Part shown: positions 1 through 7,928 of the stretch, one piece after another
How positions within the stretch are numbered: position 1 is the first letter of the stretch
How the letters are laid out: every line of letters starts with the position of its first letter
Origin: MGBC163016 sp964469815
GTDB lineage: Bacteria; Actinomycetota; Coriobacteriia; Coriobacteriales; Eggerthellaceae
Direction of reading: 5' to 3'
Assembly (NCBI GenBank): GCA_964469815.1
Contig: CAYXZC010000005.1
Location: 1-53,554, forward strand
Length of the DNA stretch: 53,554 nucleotides
Notes under the pieces: generated by a model
Database searches by the model: none
Told to the model about the DNA's origin: nothing
The model's input: the letters and a program-made list of their open reading frames with translations, nothing else
Program-made: the position numbers and the translations under genes

Positions 1-50
1 CCTCTTTACGCAGCCGGGGATTACCCTTGTATCACAAAACGAGGTGCAAG

Positions 51-189
51 GCAGACATAAATGTCTGCACTACGAAACAACCTGTAAGTGTATTCACGTG
101 AGATCGTCCTGTGAGCACATCGCAGCGCAGATCTTTAGATCTGCTTGATATAGGTTCGGCAATGCAACAGGCAGATGCAAAGCATCTGC
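51..189. repeat. Cluster of three short hairpins (variable stem-loop family)
   Basis: The first 353 bases hold no convincing gene. They contain three small perfect hairpins: 51-68 (stem GCAGACAT), 127-144 (stem GCAGATCT) and 171-189 (stem GCAGATGC). Two are followed by ACTAC, and the first continues to ACCTGT. The same layout with other stems recurs at 13625, 15978, 28408, 35192, 37056, 38974, 42428 and 42472, so this is a dispersed repeat family. Confidence 0.7.
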
Positions 190-274
190 ACTACGGGAAA
201 ACATGTCATTATCCCCGTCCCTCTGACATGAAACAGATCGGAGCGACACGCATCTGGCATTCTTGATCATTATC

Positions 275-291
275 TGTCATACTCTGTCATA
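275..291 (+). promoter_or_regulatory. Two direct TGTCATA half-sites upstream of the cytochrome module
   Basis: TGTCATA occurs at 275-281 and again at 285-291, 63-79 bases before the first gene. It equals one half of the palindrome TTGTCATATGACAA found before two other operons in the window. A shared regulator is possible, but the sites are direct rather than inverted, so the link is weak. Confidence 0.25.
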
Positions 292-353
292 CACAAGGAA
301 AATGTTGAGTTCATGTTGTGATCAGGTCCGCAAGCAATTGAGAAGGTTGCCCA

Positions 354-776
354 ATGAAGAAAGCATTCATAACGATCGGCGTATTTGCGCTATTCGCGGT
401 GCTCGTGGTGGTTGCGGGCATCGTGGCCGATCCAACAACCGCGGTCCATGCGATAGCGCCGGATTCGCCTTGTCCTGTAACCGGATGTGCCTCCGGAGAA
501 TGCCATGGTTTCGACAATGTCCCTCAACCTGACGGCATCCATGAGATGGTGTGCCCGGAAGCGGGTTGCGCTTCGACCGAGTGCCATGCGTGGGACTCCC
601 TCATCGGGCGATACCATCAGGCAAGCGATGCCAGCTTGAACGTATGGATACTCATGCCGGTAGCGCTTGTGATAGGACTCATAGTGATGATGCGGGCGCT
701 CTCTAAGAAAGGCTCCGATTCATTCGATTCCTCTTCTGGGGATATGATGAACAACAATGAGGTGCATGATGAATAA
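354..776 (+). CDS. Small membrane protein with two CX4CH haem-like motifs (candidate c-type cytochrome)
   Basis: The 140-residue protein has a hydrophobic segment at about residues 3-25 (signal anchor or signal peptide) and a second at about 95-113. Between them is a loop carrying a repeated motif, CPxxGCASxECH, at residues 40-51 and 67-78. Each copy contains CX4CH (C45-C50-H51 and C72-C77-H78), a spacing known for covalent haem in cytochrome c3-type proteins. The extra upstream Cys (C40, C67) could instead point to a metal site. A CcmF-type haem lyase lies two genes downstream, which favours haem. Probable role: membrane-anchored di-haem electron carrier. I know no named family for it. The next gene overlaps its 3' end. 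Confidence 0.7.
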   Translation: MKKAFITIGVFALFAVLVVVAGIVADPTTAVHAIAPDSPCPVTGCASGECHGFDNVPQPDGIHEMVCPEAGCASTECHAWDSLIGRYHQASDASLNVWILMPVALVIGLIVMMRALSKKGSDSFDSSSGDMMNNNEVHDE

Positions 777-1215
777 GCATATTGTTTTCGACATTGTCAT
801 GCTCGTTGTCTATCTGACCGCTGCATTCCCTGCGATCACGGGCATTCCTGCCCACGAATGGATCAGCATCGTTGCGACCGTTTTACTGGTGGCGCATTGT
901 GCGGTTCGCGGGATCTTCGGGATCGGCATGAAGACAGGAATGCCTGCCTTGCGTGCAGCCAGGATCGTCCTAAATGTGCTCATCGCGCTCGCACTTGCTG
1001 CCTGTGCAGTTTCAGGGATCATGATCTCAGGCACGGTGCTTCCGACCTTCGGTGTATTCGCAACTGGGTACTATTTCTGGGATCCACTGCATGCTCTTTC
1101 AGCGAAGATACTGCTGGCTTTGCTTTTGATCCATCTGGTTTTGAACGGACGTGCCGTATTGATCATGTTTCAGAGAACCACCAGAGGATCCAGAACGGAA
1201 AAAGTTGATGTCTGA
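769..1215 (+). CDS. DUF4405-type cytochrome b-like membrane protein
   Basis: The protein is about 148 residues with four hydrophobic helices. Histidines sit in the pattern typical of small four-helix b-type cytochromes (HEW and LVAHC near the first two helices, DPLHA and LLIHL near the last). This fits DUF4405, thought to bind haem b and pass electrons across the membrane. I chose the ATG at 769 because AGGTG lies just before it; in-frame ATGs at 757 and 766 are alternatives. It overlaps the preceding gene and is itself overlapped by the next, so the three are probably translationally coupled. Likely electron partner of the CX4CH protein. Confidence 0.7.
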   Translation: MNKHIVFDIVMLVVYLTAAFPAITGIPAHEWISIVATVLLVAHCAVRGIFGIGMKTGMPALRAARIVLNVLIALALAACAVSGIMISGTVLPTFGVFATGYYFWDPLHALSAKILLALLLIHLVLNGRAVLIMFQRTTRGSRTEKVDV

Positions 1216-2320
1216 GATCGGAATCATCCTGCTAAGCGTCGGATTCGTGGCTGCGGTGACGGCGGTCATGTGTGCCGTTGCGGCGTGGTGTCTACAAAAG
1301 AGCGGCGACTCAAGAGCGAAGCGGGTTTGGAGAGTTAGCAGCACTGCTTCGCTGCTTTCTGCGGGCGTGCTTACGATGGCGGTGATCCTTCTCGCGTGGT
1401 GCTTTTCGAGCGGTGACCTTTCCCTTCTGTACGTTGCATACAGCCATCCGCAAGAGGGGAGCGCCGAGCGATGGCTTTCGCGTATTTCCGCGATCTGGGC
1501 TGGTAAGAGCGGTAGCTTGCTCGTTTGGGCGTGGCTTGTTTCTGTCTGGGCATGCCCGATCGGGATCCGGGCCGCCCGAAAAGGCTCTTGTTTCGAGGGA
1601 GCAGCATCAGGAGTGGTGAGCATAGTACTTGTTTGCCTGATAGGAATGATGCTGTTCTCCTCTGATAATATGCCGTTTTGGCCTACTCCTGCAGAGCTGT
1701 TGGATGAATCGGGAAACCTTGTGGCGGCCGCTTCCGGGTGGGGGATAAGCTCCACGCTCGATCATTGGGCGATGGATATACATCCTTTCATGCTCCTTGC
1801 AGGCTACGCGGGATTCACTATTCCGTTTGCCTTGTCCGTTTCATTCGTGCTCGGATGCGGAGAGGAGCAAGCATGGCGAAAGAGCACATCGTGCACGGTT
1901 TTTCTGGCGTGGGCATTCATGACAAGCGCGATCGTGCTTGGTGCGGTATGGGCGAATTCGACACCAGGATGGTCGGGCTATTGGAGTTGGGATGCGGTCG
2001 AAACCGCAAGTCTGGCTCCTTGGCTCATGGGAGCCGCCGCTATTATCTCGTTTATTATTGGTAAGCGGCATTGTCGTGCGTTGAAATGCGCAGCGCTCTT
2101 TTCGGCACTTGCGTTTGCAGGAGTCATGCTCTGCGCTTTCGTAACAAGGTCGGGTGTGATCGCGACGATCCATGGATATGCGGGCGATTCCGCTTCCGCG
2201 TGGATGTTTGCGATAATGTCCATAGCGTCAATGATCATTGCTGTTGTTGTTTGGAGTCGTATCAGAGTATGTCGGGATGTGGGAAAAGTGAATGCTTGCC
2301 GACACGTCGACGCAACTTGA
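1208..2320 (+). CDS. Short CcmF-type cytochrome c haem lyase
   Basis: A polytopic protein of about 370 residues. It carries the CcmF/CcsA tryptophan-rich signature (GYWSWDAVETASLAPWL), an upstream GKSGSLLVWAW segment corresponding to the CcmF GHEGSLLLW region, and FVTRSGV...HGYA as in CcmF. These proteins present haem on the outer membrane face and attach it to apocytochrome cysteines. Full CcmF proteins are about 630-660 residues, so this one lacks the C-terminal part. No other ccm gene is adjacent. Its place directly after the CX4CH protein and the cytochrome b-like protein suggests a dedicated lyase for that substrate. TTG 1205 and ATG 1208 are alternative starts. Confidence 0.8.
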   Translation: MSEIGIILLSVGFVAAVTAVMCAVAAWCLQKSGDSRAKRVWRVSSTASLLSAGVLTMAVILLAWCFSSGDLSLLYVAYSHPQEGSAERWLSRISAIWAGKSGSLLVWAWLVSVWACPIGIRAARKGSCFEGAASGVVSIVLVCLIGMMLFSSDNMPFWPTPAELLDESGNLVAAASGWGISSTLDHWAMDIHPFMLLAGYAGFTIPFALSVSFVLGCGEEQAWRKSTSCTVFLAWAFMTSAIVLGAVWANSTPGWSGYWSWDAVETASLAPWLMGAAAIISFIIGKRHCRALKCAALFSALAFAGVMLCAFVTRSGVIATIHGYAGDSASAWMFAIMSIASMIIAVVVWSRIRVCRDVGKVNACRHVDAT

Positions 2321-2352
2321 CACGCTTTTTTGAGTAGAGATAGGAGAGCAAC

Positions 2353-3060
2353 ATGGTCGAGAATATGGATGCGAACGCATGGCAGGCACGCGCTGCGCTT
2401 TGCGAGCTGTTGGCGTTGAGCTTCCGGTATCCGGATAACGTGCTTGCGGAAGTGGTTGCAAGTGGTGAATGGGTCGAAGCGGCTGAAGAGATCGCAGGGA
2501 TCGTTGGCGTTGAATGGGATGCGAATGCAGCCGAAAAGCCGGAAGAGACTGTCGATGCCGAAGAGCTGCTTCATGCGCTTCGCGCGGAGGCGACTCATCT
2601 TTTCGTGGGATCGCCCGAGCCGGAGGTTTCCCCTTATGAAGGTGTTTGGCGTGCGGCCGATGACGGTGTGGATGCGCTTTTATTCGTGAATCCTCATTCG
2701 ATGGAAGTGGAGCGTTTCTGCAAGGCTTGCGGGCTTGGACGCCCGGAAGGGACGAACGAGCCGCTCGATCATGTGGCGACCGAGTTGGAACTGCTGGAGT
2801 ACCTGGCGGCTCGCACTGCTGCGGATGCGGCGGGCGAAGGCGAGGACGATTCAGACAACGATGCCGATGCCGAGGACATCATGGTGGCATCGGCCGACCT
2901 TCCCGGAGGCTCTGCTGTGGCAGCTTTTGATATGTTCATGATCTCCCATGTGCAGCTTTGGATGCCACGGTTCGCTGCGAAGGTGCAAGAGGAATCGCGG
3001 ATACCGTTCTACAAGACGGCAGGTCAGCTGTTGGAACGATCCCTGAAAGCGTTGGTCTGA
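2353..3060 (+). CDS. TorD/DmsD-family molybdoenzyme chaperone
   Basis: A 235-residue cytosolic protein, largely helical and acidic. It has the TorD-family pattern: an N-terminal LCELLALSFRYP segment, a central SPYEGVWR-like segment, and a C-terminal region ending RIPFYKTAGQLLERSL. TorD proteins bind the Tat leader of DMSO-reductase-family enzymes and assist cofactor loading. An acidic stretch (EGEDDSDNDADAED) at about 157-170 is probably a loop. GGAGAG lies just before the ATG at 2353. Its client is not in this operon. It could be the molybdoenzyme at 8361, which has its own TorD downstream, or an enzyme left of the window. Confidence 0.85.
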   Translation: MVENMDANAWQARAALCELLALSFRYPDNVLAEVVASGEWVEAAEEIAGIVGVEWDANAAEKPEETVDAEELLHALRAEATHLFVGSPEPEVSPYEGVWRAADDGVDALLFVNPHSMEVERFCKACGLGRPEGTNEPLDHVATELELLEYLAARTAADAAGEGEDDSDNDADAEDIMVASADLPGGSAVAAFDMFMISHVQLWMPRFAAKVQEESRIPFYKTAGQLLERSLKALV

Positions 3061-3090
3061 CGGATCGGCCGAACTTCTTGCGCCAAAGGT

Positions 3091-3265
3091 GTGCCAAAGG
3101 GTGCCAAAGGGTGCCAAAGGGTGCCAAAGGGACGGGGTATTTGACATGAAACGTGTCAAATAATCATGTCAAAGGGACGGGGATAATGACATTTTGTGGA
3201 CGCAGACGCACGTTTCATGTCAAATACCCCGTCCCTTTGGCACCCTTTGGCACCCCTTTGGCACG
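3091..3265. repeat. GGGACGGGG-family inverted repeat with 10-bp tandem array
   Basis: Four exact tandem copies of GTGCCAAAGG (3091-3130) lead into AAGGGACGGGGTA and a stem reading ATTTGACATGAAACGTG. The reverse complement of this arm follows at 3208-3265, giving a hairpin arm of about 45 bp. A separate smaller unit with stem TGTCA/TGACA and loop AAGGGACGGGGATAA lies inside at 3167-3191. It sits between convergent genes, so it may also end transcription. Confidence 0.8.
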
Positions 3266-3284
3266 ATTCGCGGCAATCCAACGA

Positions 3285-4259
3285 TTACTTCGTCACATCG
3301 ACATCCTTGAAGATATCGGTGAAACCTTCACTGAACGAGCTCGGGACAACGACCGTTCCCTTGCCGCCGAGCGCCGCTTCGCTTACCAGATGCATGATGC
3401 GCAGCCGCATTACGTCCTCATCATCGGCATAGGATTCCTTGAGCTCATTGATGATGTCGAATATATCCTGCTCGGCCTCCATCAGGATTATGCGCGACTT
3501 CTTGCGTTGCTCCGCCTGAGCTTCAAGGGACATCGTATCTTGCAGCTCTTTGGGAATGAGAATGTCGCGTACCTCAACGGACAGGATCGTCACACCCCAC
3601 GGTGCGACCTTCTCCTCAAGAACGCGTTTCAGTTCCCTATCCAGCTGGTCGCGTCTGATCGCCACCTCTGCCGCGCTCGCTCGACCGATGGCATCGCGAA
3701 GAGCTGTCTGAGCCGACAGTTCGACCGCCTTCGTGAAGTCGCCGACCTCAAGGCATGCCGCCTTCGCATCCCAAACATGCCAGAAGAGCACCGCGTTAAC
3801 ATCCAGAGGAACGAGGTCGGCCGTAAGCGTCTCTTCCGCGCCGAAGTTGGTTACGCGCGTACGCGTGTCGATCCGCATGGTGTTGCTCTCGATGAAGGGG
3901 AACGTCCAGAACATTCCCGGACCCGAAACACGGTTGAACTTGCCCAGTCTGAGCACGACGACACGTTCCCATTGTTGTGCGATATGGCAAGCCATGCATG
4001 CCAGGATGGCTGCAACTGCTGCAAAAAGCACCACCAAAAGCGATATCTCTCCGGCGATCATCCAGCCAATCATCCCAACGATCAAAAAAACCACGATGAA
4101 TACGAACGCTGTGAACGCCACGATGCCGATGTTGGATGCACGCTCGCCGATGATATCGGTATCGGCATACATGCAGGCGCGTTTGCTTGGATCGGCGGAT
4201 CTATCAAGCATGTTACTGTTTTGCGATTCCGGGGCTACTTTACCGAACATTGCGATCAC
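3285..4259 (-). CDS. SPFH/Band 7 (slipin-like) membrane protein
   Basis: The 324-residue protein has two hydrophobic segments (about 44-66 and 70-92), then a Band 7 domain from about 97 beginning QQWERVVVLRLGKF and continuing GPGMFWTFPFIE, as in stomatin/slipin proteins. A helical EAQAEQRKKSRIILMEAEQD segment follows, as usual in the family. Slipins form large membrane scaffolds; the specific role is unknown. The start overlaps the end of the GntR gene by four bases (ATGA), so the two are coupled. The C-terminal region (AALGGKGTVVVPSSFSE) is typical of slipins. Confidence 0.88.
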   Translation of the reverse strand: MIAMFGKVAPESQNSNMLDRSADPSKRACMYADTDIIGERASNIGIVAFTAFVFIVVFLIVGMIGWMIAGEISLLVVLFAAVAAILACMACHIAQQWERVVVLRLGKFNRVSGPGMFWTFPFIESNTMRIDTRTRVTNFGAEETLTADLVPLDVNAVLFWHVWDAKAACLEVGDFTKAVELSAQTALRDAIGRASAAEVAIRRDQLDRELKRVLEEKVAPWGVTILSVEVRDILIPKELQDTMSLEAQAEQRKKSRIILMEAEQDIFDIINELKESYADDEDVMRLRIMHLVSEAALGGKGTVVVPSSFSEGFTDIFKDVDVTK

Positions 4260-4729
4260 GCTCCTGTTGCACTGCGCTTCGTCTTCTTGGCATCATTGAA
4301 TTCGATGATCTTACCACCTGGAACGGCATCTTCTCCGGCATGCTCATGCTCAAAGCGCTGCTTTTTCACATGCCGGCTGACCGCTTTCTCGATATCATCG
4401 AAATCCATACCGAGGTCTCTACATGTCATGAGGAACTCATCGATGATCTCTTCGACCTGCCCCAATTCCTCATCGTCGAACTTGCTCGCAACATCTGCGA
4501 CGAACACACCACGGCCACGTGTTGATTCCAGATATCCATCGGAAACGAGGCTTATGTAGGCTTTGTTCACGGTGTTGTAGTTGATGGAGATCTCGGATGC
4601 AAGGCCGCGAACCGTAGGAAGCTTATCGCCGGCTTTGAAGTAACCGGAATTGATCAGGTACGCTATTCGTTGGCGCAGTTGCACCCAAATGGGGATATCG
4701 GATGTTTCATCTATCTCGAAAGGGAACAT
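4256..4729 (-). CDS. GntR-family regulator, YtrA type
   Basis: A 157-residue protein. Residues about 10-78 form a GntR winged helix (PIWVQLRQRIAYLINSGYF, then KLPTVRGLASEISINYNTVNKAYISL), followed by a short helical tail rather than a large ligand-binding domain, as in the YtrA subfamily. YtrA regulators usually repress their own operon of membrane proteins. Here the gene lies between an NrfD-like gene (32 bases upstream) and the slipin. A palindrome of the GntR type (GTC-ATAT-GAC core) lies just upstream of the operon and again before the molybdoenzyme operon. I infer that this protein binds it. Confidence 0.88.
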   Translation of the reverse strand: MFPFEIDETSDIPIWVQLRQRIAYLINSGYFKAGDKLPTVRGLASEISINYNTVNKAYISLVSDGYLESTRGRGVFVADVASKFDDEELGQVEEIIDEFLMTCRDLGMDFDDIEKAVSRHVKKQRFEHEHAGEDAVPGGKIIEFNDAKKTKRSATGA

Positions 4730-4761
4730 TTAGCCTCCTAAACGATGGGTCGATTATCCGT

Positions 4762-5733
4762 TCATGGTAAGAGCATCGGGTGAAATGCGGCTATCGCGAA
4801 CACATAACGCAACACTGCACCGCCGCTTAGCACGGTCAAAGACGATGCAAGCATGATATACATTCTTGATATCGATGTTGCCGGGTAATCGGATCCGGAG
4901 CTTATATATAGTGTGGTCGCATTCAATGCCAGTGGCACAACAAGGCCGATTCCCACTATGCCTATCCAGAACAAACCGGCCATATCGCCCCAAATCAATA
5001 AGCTGAACGAATCGAATGCTGCCAAAGCCGTCTGGGTCAACCCGTCCGGCGACCAATTCGGATCCATCCCGATTCCGCACATGAGCATCACAAGAGAGAT
5101 CAGTTCAAGGATGATCGTGATGATGTCCACGACAGCGAACCGGCGGATGACCGATCCGAAATCGGAAACCGCTCTCGATATGACCGCGGAAACATTCGCC
5201 AAGGCTATTCCACAGGATAGCGATGACAGGAAGAACAGGGCAACGAGCCAAGCGGAATTCCATAGAGGAACAGCAGGAAGGTTGGCCAGCAAAAGTCCTG
5301 TGTAGACCATCACGGCAATGGAGATGAAGGCGAGGATTCCCATCGTAGTTTTGAGAAAGGCCGGTCTTGCCGGAATGGTTCCTAGCCAAAGGAGCATTCC
5401 GAACAGGCAAAACAGAAGGCACAGCAAGATTGCCCACGACCCGAACGTTATCAAGGAAGGGCTACTGCTGAACAACAGGGCGAACAGCCTCAAAGGTTGG
5501 CCGAGATCGACGAGAAGACAGATCGCTCCAAGGAAGATGGAAAGCATGGCCACGGACAGTCCCATAGCGATGAACTTCGACCAGATGCGCCCGATCTGGC
5601 TTCTGAAGCGTTCATGCATGACCTGCGTTAGAAGAGCGCTCTCAGATCGGATGGCGACGATCGAGTACACCAGAGCACAACCGGCGCCGCTTCCGCCGAA
5701 GAACAGATAGGCTATCGAAAGATCGCTCAACAT
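4762..5733 (-). CDS. NrfD/DmsC-like integral membrane protein, without catalytic partners nearby
   Basis: A 323-residue protein with eight or nine hydrophobic helices beginning LSIAYLFFGGSGAGCALVY, which resembles the NrfD/PsrC/DmsC quinol-oxidising anchors. Such subunits usually accompany FeS and molybdopterin subunits. Here it is followed only by a GntR regulator and a slipin on the same strand. It may serve as a membrane quinol module for a complex encoded elsewhere, possibly the molybdoenzyme at 8361 with which it appears to share an operator. No histidine haem pattern is evident. The operator ends nine bases before the start codon. Confidence 0.75.
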   Translation of the reverse strand: MLSDLSIAYLFFGGSGAGCALVYSIVAIRSESALLTQVMHERFRSQIGRIWSKFIAMGLSVAMLSIFLGAICLLVDLGQPLRLFALLFSSSPSLITFGSWAILLCLLFCLFGMLLWLGTIPARPAFLKTTMGILAFISIAVMVYTGLLLANLPAVPLWNSAWLVALFFLSSLSCGIALANVSAVISRAVSDFGSVIRRFAVVDIITIILELISLVMLMCGIGMDPNWSPDGLTQTALAAFDSFSLLIWGDMAGLFWIGIVGIGLVVPLALNATTLYISSGSDYPATSISRMYIMLASSLTVLSGGAVLRYVFAIAAFHPMLLP

Positions 5734-5741
5734 GGATACAG

Positions 5742-5757
5742 ATTATCATATGACAAT
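5742..5757. promoter_or_regulatory. Palindromic operator ATTATCATATGACAAT before the NrfD-GntR-slipin operon
   Basis: The site differs by one base from the perfect palindrome ATTGTCATATGACAAT at 8137-8152. It ends nine bases upstream of the NrfD start codon, where a bound repressor would block transcription or the transcript start. The GT..AC spacing fits GntR-family operators. Confidence 0.6.
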
Positions 5758-5856
5758 AGGGAATGAAAGGTTCACGTCGGATGCGATGCGTTCGAGACGA
5801 TCATCCAGGTCGACGCGTAGTGGGCGGCAAACGTCGCTATGCATCATTGCGGCAAC

Positions 5857-6720
5857 TTAAAAAACATTCAATTGGTTGAGCACCAGCAACACAGCAGCGA
5901 CTATCAAAAATCCGCTGAATATGAAACGAAGAACGGTTTCAGGAACTTTCGTTATGAGTTTTGATCCAACATATGCGCCGGGGATGGATCCGATCGAAAC
6001 GAAGATACCGGCGATCCAGTTGATGTTGCCGTAGTACGCCTGCAAAACGGTGCCCGATGTGGCGATGATCATGATCGCGATCAATGACGTTCCCGATGTC
6101 AAACGCAGCGGAAGGTTCAAAAGCTGCATGAAGAGCGGGATCATTATGAAGCCCCCGCCTACGCCGACATATCCCGACATCACTCCCGCTGTGATGCCTA
6201 TAGTGGCGCATATGATGACATTGCGCTTCGTTATCAGCTTAGCAGGATCGAATCGAACGGTATCGAGGCTTTCGTTCTCTAGATCTTCTTCGCCCGATGA
6301 TTTGTTTTCGGTTCTCGAATGTTTCTTCTGTCTATCTCGCTTCAGGCTTTTGATCGCCTTTTGGAACATGGTTATGGATGAATACGCTATCACCAAAGCT
6401 GCGGCCACCATGATGGCCCAATCCGGAGAGATGCTTGCAAGCCACACGCCGATAGGGGACGTTATCGCCCCGCCGATGCCGGCGGCAAGCCCAAGGGCGG
6501 GAAGACACGTTCTGTTCCGCACATGGGTTATGACCCCTGAAATGGATGTCGGGATGATCGTGAATAGCGAAGTGGCGGTAGCCATGATCGGATCCAATGT
6601 GTAGCCAAGCTTGAAAATCGGAACAAAAAGCGTGCCCCCACCGAGACCGAGCATGCCGGATAGAACTCCAACAAGGAGTCCGACTATGATCGATATGGCT
6701 GCAAGCAAAAGGATTTCCAC
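5857..6720 (-). CDS. TauE/SafE-family membrane exporter
   Basis: A 287-residue protein with about eight hydrophobic helices. Both halves carry the family's glycine-rich motif (GVLSGMLGLGGGTLFVPIF near residue 20, GVMSGYVGVGGGFIMIPLF in the second half). A charged cytoplasmic loop (KSLKRDRQKKHSRTENKSSGEED) lies in the middle. TauE/SafE proteins export sulfite or other small sulfur anions. The location between two NrfD-containing operons would suit sulfur respiration, but the substrate is not shown by sequence. It is transcribed alone, with a structured region about 160-320 bases upstream. Confidence 0.85.
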   Translation of the reverse strand: MEILLLAAISIIVGLLVGVLSGMLGLGGGTLFVPIFKLGYTLDPIMATATSLFTIIPTSISGVITHVRNRTCLPALGLAAGIGGAITSPIGVWLASISPDWAIMVAAALVIAYSSITMFQKAIKSLKRDRQKKHSRTENKSSGEEDLENESLDTVRFDPAKLITKRNVIICATIGITAGVMSGYVGVGGGFIMIPLFMQLLNLPLRLTSGTSLIAIMIIATSGTVLQAYYGNINWIAGIFVSIGSIPGAYVGSKLITKVPETVLRFIFSGFLIVAAVLLVLNQLNVF

Positions 6721-6879
6721 TATGATCTCCGAAAAATCCTACGTTTTCCTATCCATATTAAACGACAAGGTTTCAAAGGTAACGAGAATTCAAACACAAT
6801 AAGTCAGAAAGGCAACTTCATGTCGTTGCGGCTTCCCAAATGATGCGAGGCCTCTATAGTGGAATCATCGAAAAGGGTT

Positions 6880-7039
6880 CCCACCTCCTCCCTTTTCCTT
6901 CTTCTCTTTTGAAACCAGCTCCCCACTGGTTTCGCACACTGGAGCCTCCTCCTTGGCTCCACAACATAGGGATGAGCCTCTCCCCCTAGTGGCCATCCTA
7001 ACAACCATCAAGAGACGGTCGCAAGACCGTCTCTTGATG
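6880..7039. other. Structured intergenic region with four stem-loops
   Basis: No gene is supported here. Four inverted repeats follow one another: GAAACCAG/CTGGTTTC (6911-6933), TGGAGCC/GGCTCCA (6940-6961), GGATG/CATCC (6970-6998), and a perfect 15-bp stem with GCAA loop at 7006-7039. The region lies upstream of tauE on the minus strand and downstream of a toxin gene. It could be a leader, a small RNA, or a decayed mobile repeat. It matches no riboswitch I recognise. Confidence 0.5.
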
Positions 7040-7087
7040 TATGGAGGTGAATGAGAACAGCGCTACGTCCTCTGTTCTCTCTTGTTC

Positions 7088-7516
7088 TCAGATCAGGATC
7101 TCATCGTAGCCCTGAGCCTCAATGAAGCCTTTTGGCGTAAGCTTTGGGATCCCAAGCTCTTTGAAAGCGTTCGTATCCCGCGTGATGATCCAATCGACCT
7201 TATCGGCCAAAGCTGCGGCAGCAATGATGCCATCTTCATAATCAGGGCGCTCCAATTCAAGGGCATCTTTGCAAACGAGGCCATCAACGCTTGCCACATC
7301 AGCGATATCCAGGATAGATTCGACGGCTTCATAAGCTTGTGCGTGACCGTAGGCCTTATCCATCAGGAAGAAGATGTCTTTTAGCGAGGTTCCTACTACC
7401 GAGATGTCGATGTATTCGTTGATGCATATCATGACCGCGCCCTTTGAATCGAAGCTGAAAGGTTCGCGATTTGCGATGATATCCAGCCAAACATTCGTAT
7501 CCACCAAGGCTCTCAT
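7088..7516 (-). CDS. PIN-domain (VapC-like) toxin
   Basis: A 142-residue PIN domain. Acidic metal-binding residues are visible in LVDTNVWLD near the N-terminus, in DYEDGIIAAAAL, and in ITRDTNAFKEL near the C-terminus. PIN toxins are Mg-dependent RNases that cut tRNA or rRNA when the antitoxin is lost. I chose the ATG at 7516 because it overlaps the antitoxin stop (ATGA) and begins directly with MRALVDTN; upstream in-frame codons overlap the antitoxin more deeply. Confidence 0.85.
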   Translation of the reverse strand: MRALVDTNVWLDIIANREPFSFDSKGAVMICINEYIDISVVGTSLKDIFFLMDKAYGHAQAYEAVESILDIADVASVDGLVCKDALELERPDYEDGIIAAAALADKVDWIITRDTNAFKELGIPKLTPKGFIEAQGYDEILI

Positions 7517-7833
7517 CTCAGTGCCTCGTATTCTTTCCATTTGCCGTCATATTGCATATCGCGCAGTGCGTTGTCATCCAAAGAGGAGAAGTCGATGCTG
7601 CTCTTTTTCGACTTGTGTATCGAGCACAGTTTCTCCATGGCCGTCTTTCTCTTGCCTTTGCGCATTTCAGCGTCGCTTGAGTCCTTTATGAAAGCAGGAA
7701 CTTCCCGGGTTTTTGCCAGTTCTTCCCATAGGGATCTGACAGCAGCGCTTACGCTGATGCCGTTTTCGGAAAGGATCTTATCGCCACGTTCCTTAAGAAC
7801 GCTATCCATTCGAACGTTGAGTACTGTTTGCAT
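7513..7833 (-). CDS. RelB/DinJ-type antitoxin
   Basis: A 106-residue protein. Its N-terminus (QTVLNVRMDSVLKERGDKIL, then GISVSAAVRSLWEEL) matches the RelB/DinJ ribbon-helix-helix DNA-binding domain. The basic C-terminal half (KGKRKTAMEKL...) should wrap the toxin. It comes first in the pair and overlaps the PIN toxin by four bases, the standard toxin-antitoxin layout. A 25-bp palindrome lies 51 bases upstream, consistent with autoregulation. The pairing of a RelB-type antitoxin with a PIN toxin is a hybrid arrangement. Confidence 0.82.
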   Translation of the reverse strand: MQTVLNVRMDSVLKERGDKILSENGISVSAAVRSLWEELAKTREVPAFIKDSSDAEMRKGKRKTAMEKLCSIHKSKKSSIDFSSLDDNALRDMQYDGKWKEYEALR

Positions 7834-7883
7834 CTATCCCTCCCATCATTGCCGAATGACGTATTGGCTAGTGGGATCATATC

Positions 7884-7908
7884 ATATTGCATTACTGTAA
7901 TGCAATAT
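7884..7908. promoter_or_regulatory. Perfect palindrome, probable toxin-antitoxin operator
   Basis: ATATTGCATTAC and its reverse complement are separated by one T, giving a 25-bp perfect palindrome upstream of the minus-strand antitoxin start at 7833. The placement fits an antitoxin autoregulation site. Confidence 0.65.
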
Positions 7909-7928
7909 TGTGAGAGAACGGAATGGGA

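Noticed and set aside
3153..4559. 468-codon plus-strand open frame
   Set aside because: It is antisense to the slipin and GntR genes, which have clear families and a coupled layout; no start signal.
6804..7004. 66-codon minus-strand frame upstream of tauE
   Set aside because: It spans the stem-loops, its composition follows them, and there is no family match or ribosome binding site.
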